Part shown: positions 1-12,200 of the stretch, piece by piece
Layout of the letters: each line of letters starts with the position of its first letter
How positions within the stretch are numbered: the first letter of the stretch is position 1
NCBI GenBank assembly: GCA_905250075.1
Contig: CAJNOP010000010.1
Location: 868,001-932,000, forward strand
Source: Rotaria sp. Silwood1
Taxonomy: Eukaryota > Rotifera > Eurotatoria > Philodinida > Philodinidae
Direction: 5' to 3'
Length of the DNA stretch: 64,000 nucleotides
Notes under the pieces: generated by a model
The model's input: only the letters and a program-made list of their open reading frames with translations
Told to the model about the DNA's origin: nothing
Database searches by the model: none
Made by a program: the position numbers and the translations under genes

Positions 1-240
1 TAATATTCTAGATTTATTCTTTATGGCATTTTGATCATACAATCTTCCGTATTTTGCGTAACTTATTCATGCCAAAATGAAAAAACCAAAAACTTTATTT
101 ATTTTATGAAAACTGGATTATAAACTACATCAACTAATGATTCTGGAGTTAAACTAATCTCAAGAGATGAATTCAGTGAAACCCATTGGATCGTTTAAAA
201 AGAACGAAAAATAACAAATGGTCGTTGAATATAATAACAA

Positions 241-399
241 GCAAACGAAAATCAAAAAACGTTCTGTACTTTGGCAGACGAACATATTTCGAACTTTACG
301 TACCCTTTCGAGCGAGTATTTTGAATGGGATGTGATGTTCGGAACATGTTCGTCTGCCGAAGTACAGCACGTTCAGGACGTGCTTTAGCTTTCGTTTGC
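241..399. repeat. Short foldback (imperfect palindrome)
   Basis: Positions 259-294 and 337-372 are inverted copies of each other with about four mismatches in 36 bases (shared core GGCAGACGAACAT). The pairing resumes further out, 241-251 with 389-399 (GCAAACGAAA / TTTCGTTTGC). The ~42-base spacer shows no coding signal. It could be a small MITE or a hairpin-forming RNA source. Only one copy was noticed in the window. Confidence 0.75.
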
Positions 400-1493
400 C
401 TGTGGTGAACGCGTTCTTTTGTAATGCCCCTCAAGCTGGGATCATTTTTCGACTAATGTCATTATTGTTAAATTTCGATAAGAGCTGTTTGATTTGACAT
501 GTAGCAATAACATCAGATCATATTGACTCTGATGTGTATTCTCCTTTTGCTCTTCTCTCATAACCATTATTGAATCAGATGGCTTAGATTAACATTCAAC
601 AACAGACGATGATGAGTCTTTGAAAGATATTTTATCAGTTATCACGAAAATTTGAATCGATTCACTGTTGTTAACTATTACAATAGACACAAGTGCCTCT
701 TTGGTTTACTCCCATGCTGTCAAAGTCGACTCAATTTTGATGATTAATCGTGATTTATTAGTGCCTTCGCAACAAACTTCAACAGTATGTATTCATTCAT
801 AAAGTTTTTCTTTTATTTAGGTCAATCTCAAGAGCAATATGAACAGTGAATATTATTTTACTAAAAAAAGCCTTGTTTTTTTATTAGGTACGGCACATGA
901 GCGATGACGAAATCAACTCTCTCTCTTCATTTAAGAGAAGAATTTCATAGGTATGAGGATATAGAACAGTTGTAATTCTAAAAACCGCACGAAAGATTAT
1001 GGTTTTCTGTAAAAGTAAGAGAAAAATCGGTTTTTTAACTAATTTAATCGCAATAAAATCAAAACTTTTTGCGCAATTTTGATCACATGAGTTTATCATT
1101 CATTTTACTATACTCTAATGATTACAATACAGAGTAACTTATTAAACAGAAAAAAATCCTATTTTCACTAACTAGACTGAAATAGACAAGAACACCGTCC
1201 ATGTGAAAAAACAGTGATACATTTCTTCATAAAAAAATGTTTCTATAAAAAGCTGTTTATCCCATTTAGTGTAGAATCGAGTGGATGGTGCTTCTCTAAA
1301 GATTCTCAGAGCTTGTGGTTTTTGCGCTGTATACTATGTGTTTGTACTCGCAATAATAGATGTTCACCCTCCGAAACTCTTAAACCTTTTCTTCGAGAGA
1401 GAACAACTTGGATAAAACACTGTTCCCATCTAAAGCACAATTATGATTTCTATTATGTGACTTTTTATTTTCTTTCTTGTTTATTAGTCTTAC
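400..1493. other. No gene recognised; probable intron or 3' flank of TYW4
   Basis: No exon with recognisable homology was found on either strand. Because the last TYW4 exon ends at a good donor (1493), this stretch may be the start of a long intron whose downstream kelch exons lie beyond position 1. Short open frames at 884-1099 and 1214-1519 look like chance. Confidence 0.4.
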
Positions 1494-4400
1494 CAAGTAA
1501 ATGGTTATCTAATCTTTGAATATCTCCATTATCAATATTTAATACTTCAATAGTTTTTAATCTTCTATGTCTGCCATCTACAGTACCAAAACCTCCAATA
1601 GTCCAAACATATTTTTCATTAATTAATATTGATTGATGTCCAAAACGTTGTGCATATGTCATAGTTGTTGGATAACTTTCGAATTGAATATTAACATTAA
1701 TTTGTTCATCATTCAAATTATTATTATTATTTAGATTTTCTTTTTTTGAATAAATAATTGATTTAAAATCTTTATTCATCTGTTCAAACCATTGTTTTGC
1801 TATATTTGATGGTGTTTTTAAACCAAATAAAAGTATATAATGAGCACATTTTGATTGCCATTCTTCAATTTCATCAAACGGTTCTAATGTATCAATACGA
1901 TTATGTTCATCAGTTGATAAATAATTTCGATCAAAATTATGCATATTCACACAAAGTGAAAAATCAAAACCCTTAAATAAAAAAAAAGACTTTAGTTTAA
2001 TAATATTTTATTTTTTTATTATTCATTTTACTAAATGAGTATAACGTTGAACTTGAGATTCACTTGTTGGATATTGATGAATACATTTCAATGGTGAACC
2101 TAATTTAGCAAAATGTGCAACCATAACTTGACCAAAACCATCATCTGGTAATACCTATGAATTAATATTAGATTAGATTGAAAAAAGAAATTATTTATTT
2201 TAAAAATAAAAATCAAATACTTGTTCATAAGTACATAAAATACATTCTTGAAAAAAATCAAGTATCCATTGTATAACACGATTACAACTTGATCGACCCA
2301 TATATGTTAAAACAACTTCACTTATTAATAAAGTTGGTTTTGTTTCATCAACTTTAACGGTTTGTAAAAGTGTATTTAAAGTTAAAGAATCGCGCATATC
2401 AACACCGATTAGTGAATATTTTTCATTTGTTACAGCTGAAATGAAAGAAAAAGTTATTAGTACAGTTCCTGCTGAATTAATATGTAAAACACGATGTAGC
2501 TGCTGTTGTTAATCACAAGGAAATTATTTTATTCTATCTATTCTCAAATCTGAAATTCAATTCCACTGAAATTCAGACGAATCTAAGCCTTGAATTTTGT
2601 TGGAATTGAATTCGGTGCATCCCTAATGCAATCCGAAAGTTTTTTATGAATGAAAATAAGACGATATTCAACAATGGCTATTGATCGTCTATCATGGTCT
2701 GTGACGGAAAGAGGTAGAGCCCGTCAACTCCAAAATTTTCGGACTCAGAGTCGGTTGAATCGGACTTGGATATTCTCAATCAAATTTTCTGATTCGAATT
2801 AAACAGTTTCTCCTCAGATTCAAGATATTTTTGGCTAGAGCTCGATAGATACAAATTTTTCGGACCCGTTTGGCTCTAGAGAGTGAAGCGTTGCTAAGGC
2901 ATCTTCCATGATCTATGGCGTTTCCATGGCAATGTGTATCATGATCTGTGGAAAGTGCAAATATCTACCAAAGTACTTCAACACTCGTTTTAGACAGTGT
3001 CGCACAAAAAAGAACTTATTAAACATGGGTCTTTGTTTAATTACCAAAGTTTTCTAATGAACTATATGTATGAATTGGTTCAAATTGTTCATTCAAACGA
3101 GAACGAACTTCTATCAGTGCTAATTTACGTTGGATGACTTCAGGAAAATCAATCTAGATATAGAAAATTCAGTAAACATTTTTGATATTAAATATATTTA
3201 CGTCAATAAAATGTGTTCGCTGTTTTCGTTCTTCATCTAATCGAAACCAAGTTGCATCAAATCCAGCACCTAAATTAACAATCTACATCGAAAAATATGA
3301 GTACAGACGAATAATTTAAGTTTTGTCAAAAATCACGAAGATTTATTTTACTTTCTGATAGTTTTATATTGTATACTAAAAGAATAATAGTAACGAGCAC
3401 TTTGACAAAAGGTTCGTTGATTTTTCAGTCTATTAAAGAAGCCTGCAGATATTTGAAGACATGAGGTTAGAATCGAAATTTTTATATTCTTTTTTGAATA
3501 TGCCTTCAGAGTTTTTTATAGGACTTCTGATTTACGAGTTATGAGTCGAATTTTTTGAGATAAGTAAATTTGAGTTTGGACAAGCTTCAGCGTGCCAAAA
3601 CTAACTCAAAGTAGTACTAATGCTTAGTTTGCTGCAAGTTATTTGTCAATATCGTGCCATTTTAGTAAACTACACTGTGCCGATTTAAGCAATATAGAGA
3701 ATAATTTGGAGTTGAAATTCTAAGCAAAAATAATTCGATAATATAAAGGTTGCGGTAAAGGAGATTATTGTTGCAAAAAAAGCATCAGTTTTCGTGCCTC
3801 TAAAAGTTCAACTCATAACTTCTAAACCATATATCCTAGAGAAATGCTAGACCTATATTCGGAAACAATATCTGTGATTTCAAATATCTCCAGTCTTCTT
3901 TAAGTGGCCGAAAAATGAATAAACATTTTATCGGAGTGCTATTTCAATAATTCATTCTGTCGAATTTTTTTTTAATTCTATAAAAGAAATTCTTTCAGAA
4001 ATATTTCCATTATCTATCTGTGAAGATTTCTCTCAAATAGATCAGAATGAAATTCAAGCGATACAAAATTAAAATGTCAATTAAACAGTAAACCGATATT
4101 CACAGATGATCAGACTGTTGAAGATGTAGAAAAAGAACTTTTATCTCACAATGAAAGTTTTTTACTGTTAGAACAGAACATTAGAAATATTCACGTCAAC
4201 TTAAAGTTTTTAGTATCGAACTAACTAAGTTCAAATATGAATCGCTCTTGATATGTACCTAGCTACATAATGAAGGTTTTATGAATTTATACTATATGCA
4301 AGATATCCACAAGTAGTAGCGTAGCTAAGGGTAGCCTAGGCTCGGTGAAGCCTTACCTCTAGAAGACAAAAAAAATGTAGTAATTACCAACAATATATTG

Positions 4401-5912
4401 CATGTATTTTCCTCAAGATTGTAGTGCACTGTCCTATTCTCTACGATTTTCTGGTTAAGTCACTACCTAAAAATCAAATTATTGGCAATATTTATTTTTC
4501 TTTTTATAAAATTTTGTGAAATTTTCTTTTTAAGTCTGAAACACACATTTTTTTATGCAAATCGATGAGGTCTATCTAATCATTATGAAAAGTATAATCA
4601 TGTTGAAATTTTGACTTGTAGGTAGTGACGTGACCAGAAACTCGTGAGTGGTAGGACAGTGTTCTACGAGCTTGAGACTAGTCTACCCTTAGCGACGCCA
4701 CTACTTATGAGTATCTTACATATACTGGAAATACCTAAAAAATTCATTATGTCGCTCGATGCCCGCGATGAGCAGCATATGTTTTAAATTGGTTACGTTG
4801 ACCTGGAAATGCCTTATGTTTTTTACTAAAAGTGCAAAACTTTCTATTGTCAGTTATGCGTAAATTTACACTGTCATGAACTCTTTCATTTCAATACATT
4901 AACAGAACTTCTTTCGAATATCAACAATGTCCGTTAACAAACAACATATTATTCCATTCACTTCAGAAATTTCACTGTAGAAAAGTGCAAAAGCATCATC
5001 CATAAAGGACATAGAAGTAAAGAACGAAGGACATCAAACATTTCTGGATGTTCTGATACTGACTATCAATATTTTCCTTATTTTTCACATAACTTTCGGC
5101 AAAATTTTCAAATTTACTATGTTTTTAAAGAGCACTTTAAAATAGAAAATCAATCAGTTGAATATGAAGAATATGAGATTTTCGAGTGCCAGTGATGTTG
5201 GACTTCATTTTTTTTTGTTTTTATTATTTTCTGCTCATTAAAATTAAATGTATATGAATGGCAAAAACTTTTGCAATAGATTAGACTTTTGTTTGTTGTT
5301 TATGAAATGTGTTTTTATTCCTATCTATTTTTGATATAGTTAATGAACTATAAAGAATAAGCAGACTTTTTCAGAAAGTTGCTTTTTTTGTACTGGACAT
5401 TAAAGTTCATTCATTGATCCGCTATATGGATGACTCCTTATTATTTTTCTTGAAAAACCATTATTGGTTTACTTTCAAAGACTTACCTGTACTTCTTTCT
5501 GATCATAAACAGTATAAAACATATTTAACGCATATTCTAATGCTTTCATTCTAATATAATAACCCCTAAAAATAAAAAGATAAGTCAAACAAAAAATAAA
5601 GAGTAAATCATTTTTCATTACAAACCGATTTATTGATGGGGAACGTCTCACATCTTTATCAACAAATTCTCGAAGAAATAAATCATTAAAATATCCAAGT
5701 TTAACCATCGATACTTTAGATAAAATACTCGAGTCATTGGTACCTTGAACCTTGAGAAAAAAAAGAAAAAAAGAATAACATTAGTTTTTGTACTCATCGA
5801 CCCATTGAGTATGCGACATATGTTTAAAAAAATCAATTAAAACAAAACTTACAGCTACATCATTTCTTGCTTTTCGACTTTTTCTTTGATTAATACGAAA
5901 AGCTTCTTCCAT
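1494..5912 (-). CDS. TYW4: tRNA wybutosine-synthesizing protein 4 / leucine carboxyl methyltransferase 2 (3' end missing)
   Basis: Predicted SAM-dependent methyltransferase that finishes wybutosine at position 37 of tRNA-Phe. Exons (minus): 5912-5853, 5750-5626, 5565-5487, 3282-3202, 3153-3045, 2435-2221, 2154-2032, 1971-1494. Their phases join cleanly into about 423 aa. Family hallmarks in order are VQGTNDSSILSK, RRSPSINRGYYIR, the SAM loop NLGAGFDATWFRL, IDFPEVIQRK, GVDMRD, LISEVVLTYM and LEPFDEIEEWQSKC. A first kelch-like repeat follows (RFGHQS, WTIGGFG, GRHRRL). The kelch part is what separates TYW4/LCMT2 from LCMT1. Human LCMT2 is about 686 aa, so roughly 250 aa of propeller is absent, either beyond a long intron or lost. 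The start ATG at 5912 gives an N-terminus of the usual length. The 2.2-kb intron 3283-5486 contains a foldback repeat, while most other introns are tiny. Confidence 0.9.
4290..4727. repeat. Foldback element in TYW4 intron (copy 1 of a two-copy family)
   Basis: Long terminal inverted repeats: the left end near 4311 reads AAGTAGTAGCGTAGCTAAGG, and the right end read in reverse complement from 4706 is AAGTAGTGGCGTCGCTAAGG. Similarity continues outward (about 4292 with 4724) and inward (GTGCACTGTCCTA near 4430 with TAGGACAGTGTTC near 4651). There is no coding capacity, which fits a MITE-like element. A diverged relative lies at 38060-38340. Confidence 0.75.
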
Positions 5913-6228
5913 CTAGAAAAACGAGAAAGAAAAAAATCCAAATACACTTGACGACGATGATGATGAAAAGAAAACCATCAAATAGGAGAATAGCAAACTG
6001 CACAAACGAAACATTCATGTGTTTTCTTTTTACACAAGAATAATAAATAAAACAAAAAGACAAAAGAATATATATGTTTCTCGCTATGTGTACACCATAA
6101 ATAATAATAATAATAAAATAAAACCTAATTTAGACTAGAGTACCAATATATAGATATATATATATATGTAATATGAATATGTCGTTGCAGTTGAACCAAA
6201 GTAAATAGCAATGTTTTATTGTATTCAC
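5913..6228. other. Intergenic spacer TYW4-RBM45 with simple repeats
   Basis: Short spacer between two minus-strand genes: upstream of the TYW4 start and downstream of the RBM45 stop. It holds AAT microsatellite runs (about 6100-6120) and an AT-dinucleotide tract (about 6150-6175). Presumably it contains the RBM45 3' UTR and the TYW4 promoter. Confidence 0.6.
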
Positions 6229-9200
6229 TTATACTTTTTGACGTTTGCGATGTACAACGGAAGCTGTTGTTGAATCAACAGACTTATCACTTTCAATAAT
6301 ACGTATACGAACTAGTGCAATTTCTTGTCCATTCATTGTTTCCATAGCAGTATCAGCACTACGTTCATCACTGTACATAACATAACATAATTGTGAATTT
6401 ATTGTACGAATATCTATTAAATTTCCAAATCGATTAAATATATCACGAATAAAATCTTCTGATATAGGACGTTGAGGCATAATGTGTAAAGTTTTGGCAA
6501 CCTAAGATAAATTTATTATTTTTAGTATTTATATATTTAAAAATATGTAATGAAATATATGATTATAAAGATTATTAAAGAAGTTCTTATGTAATTTTCT
6601 ATCTAATTTCCTTAACAATAACATCGATGATTCATCTGTTTTCATACAAAAGTTTTTGACGATGATGTATAGTCATCATTATTTTCTATCTTTTGATTGA
6701 TCTTTTTATTGTTTGAAACTTATAACTGAAATCTTCTAACTGATTAATCGTTTTTCAGTCGAGATTCTATGCACAATTTAAATCCTAATGAACTATGAAT
6801 ATCTTGGAAAAAGTTTGGGACCCTTAGTTTATTATTGTGGAGATCTCATATTTTGACAGTGTTTTATGAAGTCAATGCTATGGTCTCTTTTAGAAATATT
6901 TCGATTTCCAACTTTGTGCAGAGACAAACCTTAACAAGAATAGTTTATTATGAAAGTTTCGTGTGTTTTCTTGTTTCCCGAAATAAGAACATCAAATCTG
7001 TCAGTGTATAGGAATAACGGAATAATATGAAACTTTCACAATAAACTATTCTCACTAAGTTCTGTCTCTATGAAAAGTATCAAGTTGAAATCGAAAATAA
7101 ATTTTCCTAATGTTTCTAAGAAGCCCGCAGCATCGAGTTAAAAAATACCTTTTTTTTTGTTGTACCTTTGTAGTAATAAACTCAATCAGTTGGAGGGGTT
7201 CCTTCCTAAAGAAAAAAATATTTTCGAAACATAATTCAAATTAACAATTTGATCGATCCATATTATTGTCTGTGGAATGATATAATTGTCATGGCTAGTT
7301 TTTGAAATAATTTTTGCTAGCAAGAAGATAAAGATTTGCAAATTGTCATCATTTAAATGGGGACATTGAGGTCACAGAAGCATGTCAGTTTTAATTGGTT
7401 AACCGATATTAACAAATTAGATGAAAAATTCATGAATATTTTGACATGAACTATAGTGAATGTCTTCTTCATTCAATTTTCGGTTTTGACATGACCATTC
7501 GGTAGAAAACAAATTGTGCTTGTTCGAGCTTACTAAAGCCGACATCTTAATCTTGTTTCGTTCAAGAACCATAAAAGACTTTCTGAGACACCTGATTTTG
7601 ACCAATAAACTTGTTTATCATCCGAAATATTGATTTGAAGTGGTGTAATTTACTATGATGAATCTAGTAGTAATGTTTGTTTCTAATTTCAAAACAGTTT
7701 GAGAGCATTTTTAAGATTTTTCAAATTCTGAATTTTCTTGATATATAGTAAAAACGGCAGACATTTCAGAAAATTTGATGTAATGATTGTAAATCATTTT
7801 GAAACTAAAAAACAAACATTACCACTAGATGCAGTGGGATAGTTATTTGTCTTCAAGTCAATATTCCAGATAATGCTAGATCAAGTGGTCAATATCAGTA
7901 GTCTCAGCAAAACTTTTATAATTCGTAAACGAATTTACATAGAGATATCGGCTTTGTGTAAATGGAATGAACAGAATTTTTTCTACGAAACGATCATATG
8001 AATATTGAAAACCAAATGAAGAATGTATTCAGAACGCTTCATGTCAAAGTGTCTAGAAAGATTTCATTTGATTGGTGAATCACTAAAGCAATCGGCCTTG
8101 GCATGCTTCTGTGGCTTCCCAGCGCCCTCTTTTAAATGAGAACAAATCGCAGATCTCTATCTTCTTCCTAGTAAAAGTTATTCAAAAAAAACAATTGCAC
8201 AGTCATTAGATTATTAGACAGACAGCTACTCTGTACATTTCAGAGTAGCACAGTAAAACTTTTACTATTGAACTCCTTCTAATTAAGAACGATCCCGAGT
8301 CTCACAGAGCGATTTTTGTTGTAAATACCCTTCTCAGGTGTACGCGTCATTAATTTGGGTCGCGAACAGTTTTTTGCAGTTGTGTTAACTATTATAACCC
8401 TCTAATATAAATATATTTTTCGCTGCCTTTCCCCTTTTTGCCACGTATTCTATATGCACTAAAAATACGTACATTTTGTGTATAATTTAACTGGTGTGCG
8501 TGCAAAGTACAGAATAATGTCACGATGCACGTTTACTTTGCAAGGATAAATACTATTGGTTTATGATAATACAGATCGTAATCGTTTATCATAACCTTAA
8601 TCAATTGAAGAATATAATATATCACAAGTAGAGGTATCAATGTACAAAAAGAAAACTTAATTCAAAAAGAAAAAGACAAATAACATTAGAAAATTCATTT
8701 TCAAAGCAATTAAATTATGTGTTGTAGTTGAAAAAAGTCATTCAGATGAAAATCGAATAAATAATCAGACTTTTATTTATCACTAATATAAAAGCGAATT
8801 TTCTCGACCGTTTTCATCATTTCACAACAAACCATGCTTCAATTCTCTAAATTAAACACTTTGAAATGGTTCCGATGGTGTTCACAATAAAGACATTTTA
8901 CTGTATACCAATGTTACCGTGACCCGACCCAAAATGAAACAATACTTTTATGATGATCCTTTCTCAACGAACTAAAAAAATGGACTCATTTTTTAAAAAT
9001 AAATCAAAGAACAAAATTTCAAAGTCTACAATGATTTATAAGGTTGAAAAAAAACTAAAGACAAGTAATAAATTTCGTTCTCAAGGTTATTGAATCTATT
9101 GTTTAGAAATAATAAGTTTATGTTAACTTACTGGCGCATCAAATGAAGCATATTTTTGTTTCGGTGGTAGTGGAACATTACAATAATCTACATATTCTTC

Positions 9201-12200
9201 TTGACTTCCTTGTAAATTACTCATCTTAAAAGAAAATAAATATATTTTTTTAATGAAGAAAAACAAAAACTATTTCGAAAAATACTTGATGAATTAATTG
9301 ACCAATTCCTGATGTATCTCCATATTTTCCATTTTGTGACTGATTTATTAGATCATTAACAATTCTAAAAAATATTATTATTAAGAAAAGAAATAATCCA
9401 ATAATTTCATAGATAATTTGGGTTTTTTTTTCTCATTACTTGTCATCATAATATTGTACTGATAAAATTTCACCATCAGGAAATTGAAATGCATGCAGTT
9501 TTTCACGTGCATATGTTGCAAATTGACAAGACTTATAACATACAATAAAATAATCTACAAAAAAAAAAATAATGTAAATATTTTTTGTTATTAGGCTGAC
9601 TCTATGGAGACTAGACTAAACCTTAAAGAACTGATATTCATGGGTCTTTCTTTTTCAATTAAGTCTATTTTGATGAATTTTTCAACGAAATATTATGGTT
9701 CTTCTTAAATAATCTTCAACAATTGAGTTCCGTAGAATAGAAAATTCAATATTTGTATTTAACGATAGGAATTACTTTAACATTAAGTCTTAATTTGTGT
9801 AAAGTTTGAACTCTGAACTCGTTTTTTTAAAGTCTGTTAAACTTGACGGAATTGACTTTTTTTTTATATAGTTCGACAATGTTAATGCATTTGAGCTGCA
9901 GAATCCAAAGTGACCTCAATTATAAGATAAACTTTTATAGCGACGCAAAATTTTCTATTAGTAAAATATATCCTGAAGCTGTTTTATTCTCGGTTAATTC
10001 ATATTCTTTCTAATAAATAATTCGAATTTAAATAGAAAACACTATGTGCAATCATTTATACCTGAAACTGAAAGTTGCAAGAACTATTGCCGATTCTTAC
10101 GATTACCACTGTGCACCATCAGTGGTGCGAACAAATGTGCAACATGTGTAATCTAAAGGCAGTCATCACACTTTGTTGAAAAAACTTACTAAAATGATTA
10201 GAACTCAAGAACAATGAAGACGACTATTTTTAGAATTTTCTTTTTTTTTTCTAATAGCACCTACTTCATAAAAAAAATTTAATTTTCAAAGTAATTTTTC
10301 ACTTTGTTGCGGTGTTCTCGTGAATATGACCTTGTCTTTTTTCCTTCTGCTATCTTTCTCTTTTATATAATAAACACTAATCTATGAATATTCTTTCACA
10401 ATATGACGAACAATAATTTGCTCCTTTGAATAAATTACTATACGCGATTATATACATGTGGCGCATCTAGAAATGGTCACAACGCCCTAGTTTTTGAAAT
10501 AATGAACACAAGCAGAGAGAATGCGTCAGAGAAAGCAAAATATTGTAAAATCTTATCTGCAAGAGATAGTGTGCATATAAGTAGATAGATTAATGATAAA
10601 TTTATGAATGTTGCTTTCCTACTAGTTACTCACGTCACAATTATTCTCGAATGCCAGTGCTTACAAATTGATTAACAAGAATAAAAAGCAAGAGTTAAAT
10701 AGCTCAAAGTACAAAAGAACTACCAATGAAATACGATACATTACCGTACTGACATCTCACTTTTCTTCTAGCAGTATATAACACTTGTGAAATTTGTACT
10801 CCATAGTTTTGTAAAAGTTATATTTAATTTTAAAAATGAAAGAACACATAATTCGTGAAATAATACAAATAAATTTATATCTAATTTCACTAAGGTTTTA
10901 AAGACTTCCATCAAAATAATGAAACCACTTGACATAAACGAAAAATGGACTTCTCTATAGTCTACTTGAAATCGTTAACAATTATAAATATAAAACTTGT
11001 TGAAAACTTCATTACGTTGAACATTACTGAAGACTGACTATAAAATAAATATAATGTGAACATGACATTCTTCTTTCTTGTTAGAAAATATTCTACATCT
11101 ATTTTAAAAAAGTAAATTAAATATAAAATAGAATGCGTCATAACCATGTTGATATAGCCTTATGGTAATAGATCGCAAAATATCAGGAAATTAGTATTGC
11201 TGTGAGGTCTGTAGGTGAATTTATTTTTAAGCATTTGAAAATCATATAAAACAATTGCAATAAAATCATAAAATATATTTTAATATTATACAATAAATTT
11301 CAAGTTCAACAGTATAATAAAAGATTTTTCATAGAGAAAATTAAATTTTTGAAAACATGATTTTATTATAAAAATACTTTTCGATAAAATAATGAAAAAA
11401 GTACAAAGCTTTCTACCGATAAACAATTGAAAATAAGACAATGATTCGAATAATTCTAGAAATTCATGAATAGATTTTTCTACTAACAAGTGAAATTCTC
11501 GAACTGATAAATCGATTTTTAGTCAAGACTATGTGCATAATGTAGATCAAAATGAATTGTGAATATTCTGAAAAAGATCTCCTATTCTTAGTTTACTGCT
11601 ACAGAGAGAACTCATTTTTACTGTCATTTTTAAAATGAATGCTGTGATTCACCTTAAGAAAACTAGAAGAACTAATTTCCAAATTTGAACTCGAAGCTTT
11701 GCTTAGAGATAGACCTTAGTGAAAATAGCTTATTGTCGATGCTTTAGACCTTACTTCTATTCCTATCCGAAGATATAACTACAGTAATAGTCTGTCTATT
11801 ATATCACTCATATAAACTGGCAGATTTGAAGTTCTATTTTTAGAATAGAAGTTAAACAAAAGACCGAAAACTTTCATAATAAACCAATCTTGTTAAGGCA
11901 TGCTTCTATGTAAAGTTTCACATCGAAATTAAGCTTTTTTGATATTCATGAGAAAGATCACAGCTGGAAAGCTATGAGTTCGGGTCTGGTCCACAGAAAC
12001 ATGGACGCATAGCTCTCTTTAAATAAATCTTGATCAGTAATAAAAATTGTTTATGCATGGTTTTTAAAATCGATATCACTAATTGTTTTGAATGATCGAC
12101 AAATGAAGTGCTATGAGTTCAATATAACGAAATGTTATTTCGTGCTTAACTTCGCTCATTTTTTTGAAAATATATGAAAACTAATTGATATTTGTTTGAG

